20,599 nucleotides of DNA from a virus: positions 1 through 20,599 of the IMG/VR virus record IMGVR_UViG_3300050821_005864; one strand, written 5' to 3'. Below are positions 1 to 6,258 of the stretch, in pieces. Numbering within the stretch: the first letter of the stretch is position 1; each line of letters opens with the position of its first letter. Under the pieces are notes generated by a model. It was not told the DNA's origin, made no database searches, and worked only from the letters and a program-made list of their open reading frames with translations. Both the position numbers and the translations under genes were made by a program.

Positions 1-15
1 AGGAACAAGGCAGAC

Positions 16-44
16 TTGACAGCACACCCGCGCCGTGTTAAAAT
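16..44 (+). promoter_or_regulatory. Sigma70-type promoter P1 with extended -10
   Basis: The -35 box TTGACA is at 16-21, the spacer is exactly 17 bp, and the -10 box TAAAAT is at 39-44. A TG at 36-37 forms an extended -10. Transcription should start near 51 and drive the PEP-CTERM gene, leaving a leader of about 20 nt with AGGAG at 62-66. The same architecture recurs at 814-842 and 4109-4137. Confidence 0.8.
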
Positions 45-72
45 GGCGTGTAAAATTACACAGGAGAGCCAC

Positions 73-726
73 GTGAATAAATGGTTAATGACTACGGCAC
101 TGTTATTAGCAATGGGAACCGTGCCTGCTCACGCGACGTTGCAGATCGAAGTGTTCGACAACGGTTCGCTGATCGACAACGTAACGGGAATCACCACGGG
201 CGCAGCTTCGCTCACCGCCAACGACGCGAACTTCGCTAACATCACGATCAACGCGCAAGGTTCGCCCATCCTACCCAACGCAGATCTATCAAGCGTCACG
301 CTCGACGCCACTGCGGCGGTGGGCTTCACCGGTTCGCACACGCTGACAGTGGACATCCTGCAAAGCGCGATCTTCGGGACCGGAAACACCCTCTCGACCT
401 TTACCGTCAACGGTCTGACCAATGATCCTGGCCCGACCACCGAATCAACGTTCGCCGATGGCGGAGTGCTGGCCTCGCACACCTTCCCGGTGGCGTTGCT
501 CGACGGTTCGTTCGGGCCAGTGTCGGCAGAGACCGGTGCGTTCACCTCTGACGAGACCCAGTTCGCCGTGGATTTCACCGCGCCACGGCAATCATTCGGC
601 GGTTCTATTCAGTTGACCACTGGCGTTCCGGAACCGTCAACTTGGGCAATGCTGCTTGCAGGGTTCGGGTTAATTGGCGCGTTCGGCCTGTTTCGCAACC
701 GCAGAGCCAACTTTCGCCTGATTTGA
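73..726 (+). CDS. PEP-CTERM sorting-signal secreted protein carried by the phage
   Basis: This 217-aa exported protein has both hallmarks of exosortase substrates. The GTG at 73 is chosen because AGGAG lies 6 nt upstream and because translation from it gives a clean signal peptide: Lys near the N-terminus, a hydrophobic core, and an AHA/TLQ cleavage site after residue 21. Any earlier start would lie inside promoter P1. The C-terminus has VPEPSTW from residue 185, a Gly/Leu/Phe-rich membrane segment, and a basic RNRR stretch, which is the canonical PEP-CTERM tripartite signal. In known systems exosortase removes this tail and the protein is released or anchored at the envelope. The 160-residue middle is Thr/Ser/Asn-rich and looks beta-rich; I recognise no domain in it. 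It has its own promoter and a strong hairpin downstream, so it behaves like a lysogenic-conversion or moron gene. No exosortase is in the window, so sorting would depend on the host. Confidence 0.85.
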   Translation: MNKWLMTTALLLAMGTVPAHATLQIEVFDNGSLIDNVTGITTGAASLTANDANFANITINAQGSPILPNADLSSVTLDATAAVGFTGSHTLTVDILQSAIFGTGNTLSTFTVNGLTNDPGPTTESTFADGGVLASHTFPVALLDGSFGPVSAETGAFTSDETQFAVDFTAPRQSFGGSIQLTTGVPEPSTWAMLLAGFGLIGAFGLFRNRRANFRLI

Positions 727-732
727 CCCGAA

Positions 733-789
733 CGTCGCGAAAGACCGCTCGCGACGGGGCCGAATCCCGAACCCCCTGGGATTCGGCCC
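733..789 (+). terminator. Tandem hairpins after the PEP-CTERM gene
   Basis: Two stem-loops sit side by side just after the stop codon. The first pairs CGTCGCG (733-739) with CGCGACG (750-756). The second is a perfect 12-bp stem pairing 757-768 with 778-789 around a 9-nt loop. No T-run follows, so this is not a textbook intrinsic terminator. Its position between a gene end and the next promoter still makes termination or 3'-end protection the likely role. Confidence 0.6.
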
Positions 790-813
790 ACATTCTCAAT
801 GCGGAAGGGGGAC

Positions 814-842
814 TTGACACGAACTCGACGGCGTGCTAGACT
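814..842 (+). promoter_or_regulatory. Sigma70-type promoter P2 with extended -10
   Basis: The -35 box TTGACA is at 814-819, the spacer is 17 bp, and the -10 box TAGACT is at 837-842 with TG at 834-835. It lies between the terminator hairpins and the gene at 883, predicting a leader of about 35 nt. It shares the GACTTGAC and GTGYTA context of P1 and P3. Confidence 0.75.
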
Positions 843-882
843 GATCGTACGGGCGTGAAAAGCGCTCGGTGCGAGGTGTAAC

Positions 883-1380
883 ATGCAAGCAATGACACAA
901 TTGGTACTAAGCGAAGCAGTACTCTCCCTAGAGGAAGCGACAAGGCGAGTCATCACTGATACCCAACATTTCGTTGGGGCGGGTGACTTGATTCCGCTAA
1001 TCAGACACTATGCCGAATTGCGGGAAATCAACGAGACGATCAAGAAAGCACGCAAAGCGCTGGATGATCTAGAAGATCACTTGTCCCACACCGATGTTCC
1101 AGATGCATTCAAGCTATCTGGCATCAAGACAGTTAGCATCGAAGATCTAGGCCGCGTAACAGTAGCGTATAAGTGGAGCTGTTCGGTCATCGATGGCAAA
1201 AAACCAGAGAGCTTCGAGTGGCTCCGAGGCAGTGGGAACGGCGGCATTATCATCGAGACGATAAATGCCCAGACCCTCGCCGCGTTCGCCAAGCACGAAG
1301 TCGAGGCAAATGGCAAAGAACTGCCTACTGATCTATTCACAACATCCCTCCGCCCGTACACAAGCATTACTAGAACTTGA
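883..1380 (+). CDS. Conserved-looking phage protein of unknown function, 165 aa
   Basis: I do not recognise a named family. The protein has an N-terminal helical region, with charged stretches around residues 45-68 that could form a short coiled coil (ELREINETIKKARKALDDLE). A beta-rich middle follows, and the C-terminus contains ETINAQTLAAFAKHEVE and a Thr/Ser-rich end. Its general look matches early-region phage proteins that accompany DNA replication or recombination genes, but that is impression only. The ATG at 883 is preferred over the one at 892 because an AGGTG ribosome-binding site at 874-878 sits close upstream. It is the first gene behind promoter P2, and 13 nt separate its stop from the next start, so the two are probably cotranscribed. 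Production from an early transcript is expected; no enzymatic motif is visible. Confidence 0.75.
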   Translation: MQAMTQLVLSEAVLSLEEATRRVITDTQHFVGAGDLIPLIRHYAELREINETIKKARKALDDLEDHLSHTDVPDAFKLSGIKTVSIEDLGRVTVAYKWSCSVIDGKKPESFEWLRGSGNGGIIIETINAQTLAAFAKHEVEANGKELPTDLFTTSLRPYTSITRT

Positions 1381-1393
1381 AGGAGACCGAATC

Positions 1394-2239
1394 ATGCCAA
1401 ACGATATCGCACCGCGAAGAGGTAGCCTCAATCTTCCAGACTATCTGCGAGGCCAGACTAAGACTGAACGAATCGGGAACTACGACCGTTCCGATCTGGT
1501 CATCCCACGAATCAAGCTCCTGGCAATGGTGTCGCCAGAAGTTGAGGAATACGAGAACGCCAAAGCCGGAGAATTTTGGCACACGACCCTTAAGGAATCA
1601 ATGGGCAAGGAGCTGGTCGGAATCCCGCTGGTTCTGCGCAAGACCCACGTCCTTTGGGCACCAAGAGGCGATGAACGCGGCATTCTCGCCCGCTCGCGCG
1701 ATGGCATTCGGTGGGACCCACCTGAGGGCGAATTCCAGGTGAAGTTCAAGGGAAATCCACGAACATATACTTGGCGATTGAAGCCTACCGTCGCCGAATC
1801 GGGACTGGATCAATTCGGGTCGCAACGTGATGATGATCCCAATTCGCCGCCAGCCGCCGCGCTCACATACGAAATCCTCTGGCTGTTTCCGGACCGAATG
1901 GATCTCGGCCCATCTATTATCCTCAATTCGAGGGGGTCAGCTAAGGCGTGTCAAGACCTGCTGTCGATGGTTGATGCCAAACCAGTCGATCACTTCTTCC
2001 AACTGTACCTTATAAGTTCGGTAGTCGCCAAAGGGCCGGAGGGAACGACCTACCACAACTATCGCTACACGGGGTTGGGCTACGCGGACGAGAGCGACGG
2101 CGAAGTCGCCAGATCGATGTTCCTGCAGTACAAGGACATCGCGTTCCGGGCGAATGACGAACGAACGGGCGACGATGCCCCGTCGAATGGAGGCAGATCG
2201 GCAGCGCCGGTTCACCGAGACGAGCACACAAAGTTCTGA
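1394..2239 (+). CDS. Early phage protein upstream of the DNA polymerase; unassigned, possibly ssDNA-binding
   Basis: This 281-aa protein starts at an ATG with AGGAG (1381-1385) 8 nt upstream. The N-terminal part contains DLVIPRIKLLAMVSPEV followed by KAGEFWHTTL, and the middle is rich in aromatic and charged beta-type segments (TYTWRLKP, LTYEILWLFPD). The C-terminal 25 residues are polar and disordered-looking and end in Phe. No catalytic motif is apparent. Its size, its place directly before the polymerase and the Phe-ended tail would suit a single-strand DNA-binding or polymerase-accessory role like that of T7 gp2.5. That is inference from context, and the tail is only weakly acidic. It is cotranscribed with the gene at 883. 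The stop codon lies inside the first of two tandem hairpins before the polymerase gene. Confidence 0.7.
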   Translation: MPNDIAPRRGSLNLPDYLRGQTKTERIGNYDRSDLVIPRIKLLAMVSPEVEEYENAKAGEFWHTTLKESMGKELVGIPLVLRKTHVLWAPRGDERGILARSRDGIRWDPPEGEFQVKFKGNPRTYTWRLKPTVAESGLDQFGSQRDDDPNSPPAAALTYEILWLFPDRMDLGPSIILNSRGSAKACQDLLSMVDAKPVDHFFQLYLISSVVAKGPEGTTYHNYRYTGLGYADESDGEVARSMFLQYKDIAFRANDERTGDDAPSNGGRSAAPVHRDEHTKF

Positions 2240-2310
2240 CGCGGACTATCGCACCTTCCTAGCGTCAGAAGGGTGGGGAGTTGAGGATTGGTTCTCCGGG
2301 CTCCCCACCC
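2234..2310 (+). promoter_or_regulatory. Two abutting perfect stem-loops in the polymerase leader
   Basis: TTCTGACGC (2234-2242) pairs perfectly with GCGTCAGAA (2262-2270) around a 19-nt loop. Immediately after, GGGTGGGGAG (2271-2280) pairs perfectly with CTCCCCACCC (2301-2310) around a 20-nt loop. The second stem ends 8 nt before the GGAG of the polymerase gene at 2319-2322. No T-run is present. An attenuator, an RNase processing site or a translational control element are all possible. Confidence 0.6.
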
Positions 2311-2328
2311 ACTCTCTCGGAGATTTAC

Positions 2329-4101
2329 ATGTTCCATGACATCGATCCACAACGTGCCATAAATATGGTGTCGCAATCCACAGTTATCGCATTTGACTGC
2401 GAAACGACGGGGTTAACGGTTCATGATCGAGTATGTGGATGGGTGTTTACCGACGACTATGCAAGCATCTACGTACCCACTCGTCACCTGGGTGGAGGCA
2501 ATATTCTCAATGCGGGCGAATTCGAGAGAGTACTTGCTTTGTCTTTTCGAGATCGATCCAGGCGCGGATTTCGGACGGTCGGGCATAATCTTGGTTTCGA
2601 CCTTCGCATGGCGGGAAAACACGGAGTCTTCCCCGAATTCCCCCTGGAAGACACGATGATCAATGAGGCGCTTATCAGTGACATTACTAGGGGATATGGA
2701 CTCGACGACTGTTGCACTCGTCATGGCGTTACTGCTAAGCTTGGTGACGCTGTTTACCGTGCCATTGCTAGTAGATTTGGTGGAATGCCCGACCGTAAAG
2801 CGATGGCTAATTTTCACCGAATGGCAGGCGATGATCCTGACGTTGTTGATTATGCTACGGGTGATGGGATATCCACTCTAGAGCTGTGGAAAGTTCAGCA
2901 AAAGATGCTCGACGATCACGAATTACGGGTTCCCTGGAAGTTGGAGTGCCAACTTATTCACAGGGTGGCGCGTCTTCACCGACGCGGAATGAGAGTGGAT
3001 GGAGAATATGGAGAGCAACTTCGAGGACCGACCGGAATTCTTGAGACGAAAATTGCCACGCTTCAATCGGCCTTTCCATATGGTTTTAACACCAACTCGC
3101 CAAAAGACGTTGAAGGTTTATACCGTCGTGCGGGATTCGGGGACGACGACTTCGCTCGCACCGAGAATGGGGCCGTTTCATTTACCGAAGGGTGGTTAAA
3201 GAATAACGAGATTGGTGAGCGAATTATAGCGATCCGTCAGCTAAAGAAGGCTCGAGATTCGTTTGTAACGCCGCTCGTGGAGACGCATAATGTTAAGGGA
3301 CGAGTTCATCCTGTACTCAATCAATCTAAATCTGACGACTACGGTGCGATCGGAGCGCGATTTAGCTGTTCTGAGCCGAATCTTCAAGCGTTCCCAAAAC
3401 GAAATAAAGAAGTCGGGAAAGTCGTCCGACGACTCATCATTGCTGATGACGGTTTCGAGATTCAGGAAGGCGACGCCAAGCAGCAAGAGCCCAGATTGTT
3501 TGCATATTTCTCAGACGATGAGCGATTACTTCAGGGATACCGCACCGGAACTATGGACATCCACGACATCACTTCCGCTGGTCTGGGATTGCACCGAGAT
3601 ATCGCTAAACGAATGGCCATGGGAATCCTGACTGGCATGTCAGCTAAGGCACTGTCGGGGCACATGGGTTGGCCGTACCAACGAGCGCTCGATTACCACA
3701 ACGCATTTTTAAAACAGCAATTCCCCGCCATCCGCAAATTTCAGAAGGCTGCGATGGGGGTATTTCTATCAAGCGGATATGTTAAGTCAATCACTGGCAG
3801 GAAAGCTCGTCTCGACGATAAGGAATACGCTTATCGCGCGGTGAGCCGAATCATTCAGAACTCTGGCGGCGATCTCATGAAAACTACGCTGCTCAGGGCG
3901 TGCGAATATGAAGAGGCATATCCACAAGTTCAGCTGCTAATGACCGTACACGATTCACTGATATGGCAACGTGAAATAGGATTCGACACCAGCGAATTGA
4001 TAAAAGTGTGCGAGGCAGTCCCGAATGAATTCAACCTGGGTATTCCTATCCCGTACGAAATAGGAACAGGAGTCAATTGGGCGGAAGCAAGCTACGGATA
4101 A
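2329..4101 (+). CDS. dpoZ: Family-A DNA polymerase with 3'-5' exonuclease, DpoZ candidate
   Basis: This 590-aa replicative polymerase lacks the 5'-nuclease domain of E. coli Pol I. The exonuclease domain (about 15-195) is intact: ExoI D23-E25 in DCET, ExoII GHNLGFD with N87 and D91, ExoIII Y175-D179. The polymerase domain has GARFSCSEPNLQAFP (about 343-356), motif A with D382 and E387 (GDAKQQE), motif B R423-x3-K427, and motif C H541-D542. Motif B is odd: positions matching E. coli Phe762 and Tyr766 are Met431 and Thr435. The ATG at 2329 is chosen because GGAG lies 6 nt upstream. Earlier in-frame starts would lie within the leader hairpins. Several phages that carry PurZ encode such a PolA-type enzyme, DpoZ, which favours 2-aminoadenine. 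That assignment here rests on the purZ and mazZ neighbours, while the polymerase call itself is firm. Confidence 0.9.
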   Translation: MFHDIDPQRAINMVSQSTVIAFDCETTGLTVHDRVCGWVFTDDYASIYVPTRHLGGGNILNAGEFERVLALSFRDRSRRGFRTVGHNLGFDLRMAGKHGVFPEFPLEDTMINEALISDITRGYGLDDCCTRHGVTAKLGDAVYRAIASRFGGMPDRKAMANFHRMAGDDPDVVDYATGDGISTLELWKVQQKMLDDHELRVPWKLECQLIHRVARLHRRGMRVDGEYGEQLRGPTGILETKIATLQSAFPYGFNTNSPKDVEGLYRRAGFGDDDFARTENGAVSFTEGWLKNNEIGERIIAIRQLKKARDSFVTPLVETHNVKGRVHPVLNQSKSDDYGAIGARFSCSEPNLQAFPKRNKEVGKVVRRLIIADDGFEIQEGDAKQQEPRLFAYFSDDERLLQGYRTGTMDIHDITSAGLGLHRDIAKRMAMGILTGMSAKALSGHMGWPYQRALDYHNAFLKQQFPAIRKFQKAAMGVFLSSGYVKSITGRKARLDDKEYAYRAVSRIIQNSGGDLMKTTLLRACEYEEAYPQVQLLMTVHDSLIWQREIGFDTSELIKVCEAVPNEFNLGIPIPYEIGTGVNWAEASYG

Positions 4102-4108
4102 GCAGGAC

Positions 4109-4137
4109 TTGACGACGCGTGCACGCTGTGTTAAAAT
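4109..4137 (+). promoter_or_regulatory. Sigma70-type promoter P3 ahead of the purZ cluster
   Basis: The -35 box TTGACG is at 4109-4114, the spacer is 17 bp, and the -10 box TAAAAT is at 4132-4137 with TG at 4129-4130. The stretch GTGTTAAAATGG is identical to that in P1. It lies 7 nt after the polymerase stop and would fire the nuclease-purZ-mazZ-helicase run separately from the polymerase. The expected start of transcription (about 4143-4146) almost coincides with the first start codon. Confidence 0.75.
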
Positions 4138-4145
4138 GGGAGACG

Positions 4146-4358
4146 ATGATGGCGGAGCGAATAGGTGACGAATTACATGAGTTCGAGGCTCGAGTGGAAC
4201 ATTCCACACAGAAGGCTTGGCTAGTGATTGACACCATGTCAAATAATCAAGCCTGGCTTCCCAAGTCGATCGGGCGCATCGTTCGCGACGTCGATCCAGA
4301 AGGGTTAACTATATTCGCTGCCCCCGATTGGTGGTTGAAGAAAAATAGGTTCATCTGA
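4146..4358 (+). CDS. Small unassigned ORF, first gene behind P3
   Basis: This predicted 70-aa protein has no family I recognise. It has an acidic, helical N-terminal half (AERIGDELHEFEARVEHS) and a C-terminus with PDWWLKKNRF. There is no membrane segment or signal peptide. Two adjacent ATGs (4146, 4149) can start it. GGGAG at 4138-4142 is well spaced for the second, but it would be missing from a message beginning at P3. Translation may therefore use read-through transcript from the polymerase gene or start leaderless. Its stop overlaps the ATG of the next gene by one base, which supports real translation and coupling. Confidence 0.6.
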   Translation: MMAERIGDELHEFEARVEHSTQKAWLVIDTMSNNQAWLPKSIGRIVRDVDPEGLTIFAAPDWWLKKNRFI

Positions 4359-4552
4359 TGGTATACGATAATCCGAACCACGCTCCAAAAGCCTATTCGA
4401 CGAAATACTACAAATGCGATGCATGTGAGCGCCTGCACGTTGTGCTGGTAGATAAAGACGATAAATACATTGCAACTGCAGTCATCAGTCGCGACGTGCT
4501 AGAACACATGTTCAAGGTGATTGACGATGATCCAACTATTCTGACGCAATGA
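4358..4552 (+). CDS. Small unassigned protein with a CxxC pair, 64 aa
   Basis: I do not recognise this protein. It has one CxxC pair (C20, C23 in YYKCDACERLH), a beta-type centre (LHVVLVDKDDKYIATAVIS) and a helical end. A single CxxC is not enough for a lone zinc ribbon unless the protein dimerises or uses the nearby His. The ATG overlaps the upstream stop (TGATG), and its own TGA overlaps the next ATG in an ATGA junction, so it looks translationally coupled on both sides within the P3 operon. That tight packing is the main evidence that it is a gene. Confidence 0.6.
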   Translation: MVYDNPNHAPKAYSTKYYKCDACERLHVVLVDKDDKYIATAVISRDVLEHMFKVIDDDPTILTQ

Positions 4553-4941
4553 CCGAAGAGAGCCAGCTCAAGACAGAGCTTGTGAAGCAATGTAAAGCTA
4601 TGGGTTGGTACGCTCGCCGAATAGAGGATAAATTCGCTGTTGGTATTCTGGATATTCACATCGTTCCCACAAACTGTCAGACACTATTCGTAGAGGCCAA
4701 GGTGACTGATGGGCTGGTATTCCGGCCGACCGAGCGGCAATTCATCGAGGGACGACGCATTATCGAGGCAAGAGGATTCGCGCAGCCAGTGTTAATCGGT
4801 TGGCGACAAGACATAATGCACATCGCGGATTGGGCCAGGGAAGCGTATATAACGCGCGCGTTCAAACAACCATCGGGCATGAACTATGCCCAAACAATCG
4901 GAGAGTGGCTTCATGGGAAACAATACAATAACCAGTCTTAG
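4549..4941 (+). CDS. VRR-NUC / PD-(D/E)xK-like nuclease
   Basis: This 130-aa protein resembles small stand-alone VRR-NUC nucleases of phages. The N-terminal helix has E10 (QLKTELVKQCK). Then come RRIEDKFAVGILDI with D35, and LFVEAKV with E49-x-K51, the D...ExK core of PD-(D/E)xK enzymes. The polar RPTERQF and the later beta strand VLIGW fit the fold. Family members are thought to cut structured DNA or act in replication and repair. A role in recombination intermediates, host DNA degradation or genome maturation is equally possible here. The start overlaps the previous stop in ATGA form. The end overlaps the next gene by 29 nt. Fold assignment comes from motif reading only; the exact substrate is unknown. 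Confidence 0.75.
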   Translation: MTEESQLKTELVKQCKAMGWYARRIEDKFAVGILDIHIVPTNCQTLFVEAKVTDGLVFRPTERQFIEGRRIIEARGFAQPVLIGWRQDIMHIADWAREAYITRAFKQPSGMNYAQTIGEWLHGKQYNNQS

Positions 4942-5203
4942 CAGCATCGAAATGAGCGTAAAAGAATTGGTGGCGCGCAGAGCCTTGACTCATGGTAGTT
5001 GGGCCGAAACGGCAAGAGTAGCCCAGAATATTAAGAACGCGATGGGTAGTTCTCCAAATTGGCCGAACTTAGCAGACAGCCAGAAAGAAGGGCTAGACAT
5101 GATTGCGCAAAAGATAGCACGTATCCTGACTGGGAACATGAATGCTGATGAGCATTGGGAAGACATAGCTGGTTACATCGAGTTGATAAGGCGGGGACTG
5201 TGA
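4913..5203 (+). CDS. DUF6378-like all-alpha protein directly before purZ
   Basis: This 96-aa helical protein has the pattern RRALTHGSW...Q, then QKEGLDMIAQKIARILTG, then DEHWEDIAGYIEL. The pattern matches my memory of the DUF6378 family found in many phages (THG motif, LDMIA.KIARIL, HW.DIAGY). Its function is not established. The start at 4913 has GGAG at 4900-4903, 9 nt upstream, and lies within the end of the nuclease gene. Its stop overlaps the purZ GTG start (GTGA), so the two proteins are probably made in coupled fashion. Conserved His, Asp and Glu in a small helical domain next to nucleotide-metabolism genes make a nucleotide-handling role conceivable, but no motif proves it. Confidence 0.65.
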   Translation: MGNNTITSLSSIEMSVKELVARRALTHGSWAETARVAQNIKNAMGSSPNWPNLADSQKEGLDMIAQKIARILTGNMNADEHWEDIAGYIELIRRGL

Positions 5204-6258
5204 GCAGCCTATTCTCGTCAACTGGCCTCCACGTAATGGCGGGAGGCCAATATGGCTCCGAGGGTAAGGGTCTGCTCGCCGCTTGGCTCGCGGAACGCGC
5301 TGTCGAGGAGAACATTCCATTCAACGGCGTCATTACAAGCGCGGGGCCGAATAGCGGACACACCAGCTATTTCGGCGATCGTAAAATTGTGCTGAAACAG
5401 CTGCCTACCTTCGCAGTTCACATGAGCCTACGAGGGTGGCACATTCCAGTCTACTTTTCGGCGGGATCGGTGATCGACGCTGAAATACTGGTATCGGAAC
5501 ACAACGCATTCCAAGACATCCCCATCTATATTCACCCATGCGCGACGGTGGTTCTCGAAAAGGATAGGGTGGCCGAACATGATGCCTCTGGTAGCATATT
5601 CGCTGTTGCTGGAACCCGCAGTGGAACCGGTGCGGCTATTGCTCGCAAAGTCCGTCGGGATATTTCCGCTATTTATTACAACTATTCTCAGCGCCTGTTT
5701 CCCTATTATGAAAGTATTGTTGATCTGGATTATCATCCGTATTTTATGGAGATATCACAAGGATTTTCACTCGGATTGAACGAGGCTAAATTCTACCCGA
5801 ACGTAACCAGCCGCGAATGTACGTTCATGCAGGGGATGGCTGATTCCCGCCTCCCGCCAACGTATTACAAACGAGGCTATCTGGCGTTCCGAACTTATCC
5901 GATCCGAGTCGGGAATTCCGATGGGTTCAGCAGCGGAGATTGGTATCAGGATCAACAGGAAACCACCTGGGATGCGATAGGCGTTCCCGTCGAATATACG
6001 ACCGTAACTAAGCGGGTGCGCCGTGTCGCCACGTTCAGCTGGAACCAGTTCAAAGATTCGGTGACAGCGAATGCGCCGACGCACGTGTTCCTGAACTATA
6101 TGAACTACCTCCATACCAAAGAGCAGTTAGAGTTCTACGAGAAACACCGACAGGTAAGGAATGTTTCCCTTGGAGAAAATTACAAGTTTATCTTCGGGCA
6201 TGGGCCTCGAGTGGAGCAGGTTAACGATCAGGATTCCTCCGGAGTTGAGGGCATATGA
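5200..6258 (+). CDS. purZ: PurZ, phage adenylosuccinate synthetase homologue (2-aminoadenine pathway)
   Basis: This 352-aa PurA homologue is shorter than bacterial PurA (about 430 aa), as expected for phage PurZ. The P-loop is GGQYGSEGKG (residues 15-24). Ser20 replaces the catalytic Asp of PurA (GDEGKG), a change I recall being reported as diagnostic of PurZ. His54 in NSGHT matches the second catalytic residue, and GTRSGTGAAIARKVRRD matches the PurA GRGIGPAY region. The PurA TKLD motif that reads guanine of GTP is replaced by NYMN (299-302), consistent with ATP or dATP as phosphate donor. Known PurZ joins dGMP and aspartate to give N6-succino-2-amino-dAMP, which host PurB and kinases turn into dZTP. 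The GTG start overlaps the upstream stop, with AAGGCGGGG at 5188-5196. An ATG at 5236 is the alternative. Confidence 0.92.
   Translation: MSSLFSSTGLHVMAGGQYGSEGKGLLAAWLAERAVEENIPFNGVITSAGPNSGHTSYFGDRKIVLKQLPTFAVHMSLRGWHIPVYFSAGSVIDAEILVSEHNAFQDIPIYIHPCATVVLEKDRVAEHDASGSIFAVAGTRSGTGAAIARKVRRDISAIYYNYSQRLFPYYESIVDLDYHPYFMEISQGFSLGLNEAKFYPNVTSRECTFMQGMADSRLPPTYYKRGYLAFRTYPIRVGNSDGFSSGDWYQDQQETTWDAIGVPVEYTTVTKRVRRVATFSWNQFKDSVTANAPTHVFLNYMNYLHTKEQLEFYEKHRQVRNVSLGENYKFIFGHGPRVEQVNDQDSSGVEGI

Noticed and set aside
51-56. Second TAAAAT as an alternative -10 box
   Set aside because: It has no -35 at proper spacing, while the box at 39-44 pairs perfectly with TTGACA at 17 bp.
129-578. 149-codon antisense frame across the PEP-CTERM gene
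   Set aside because: It is entirely inside a gene with clear signal peptide and sorting tail, and no promoter or ribosome-binding site supports it.
5200-6258. Ordinary host-derived PurA for purine synthesis
   Set aside because: The Asp-to-Ser change in the P-loop, loss of the TKLD motif, the 352-aa length and the MazG-like neighbour all argue for PurZ.
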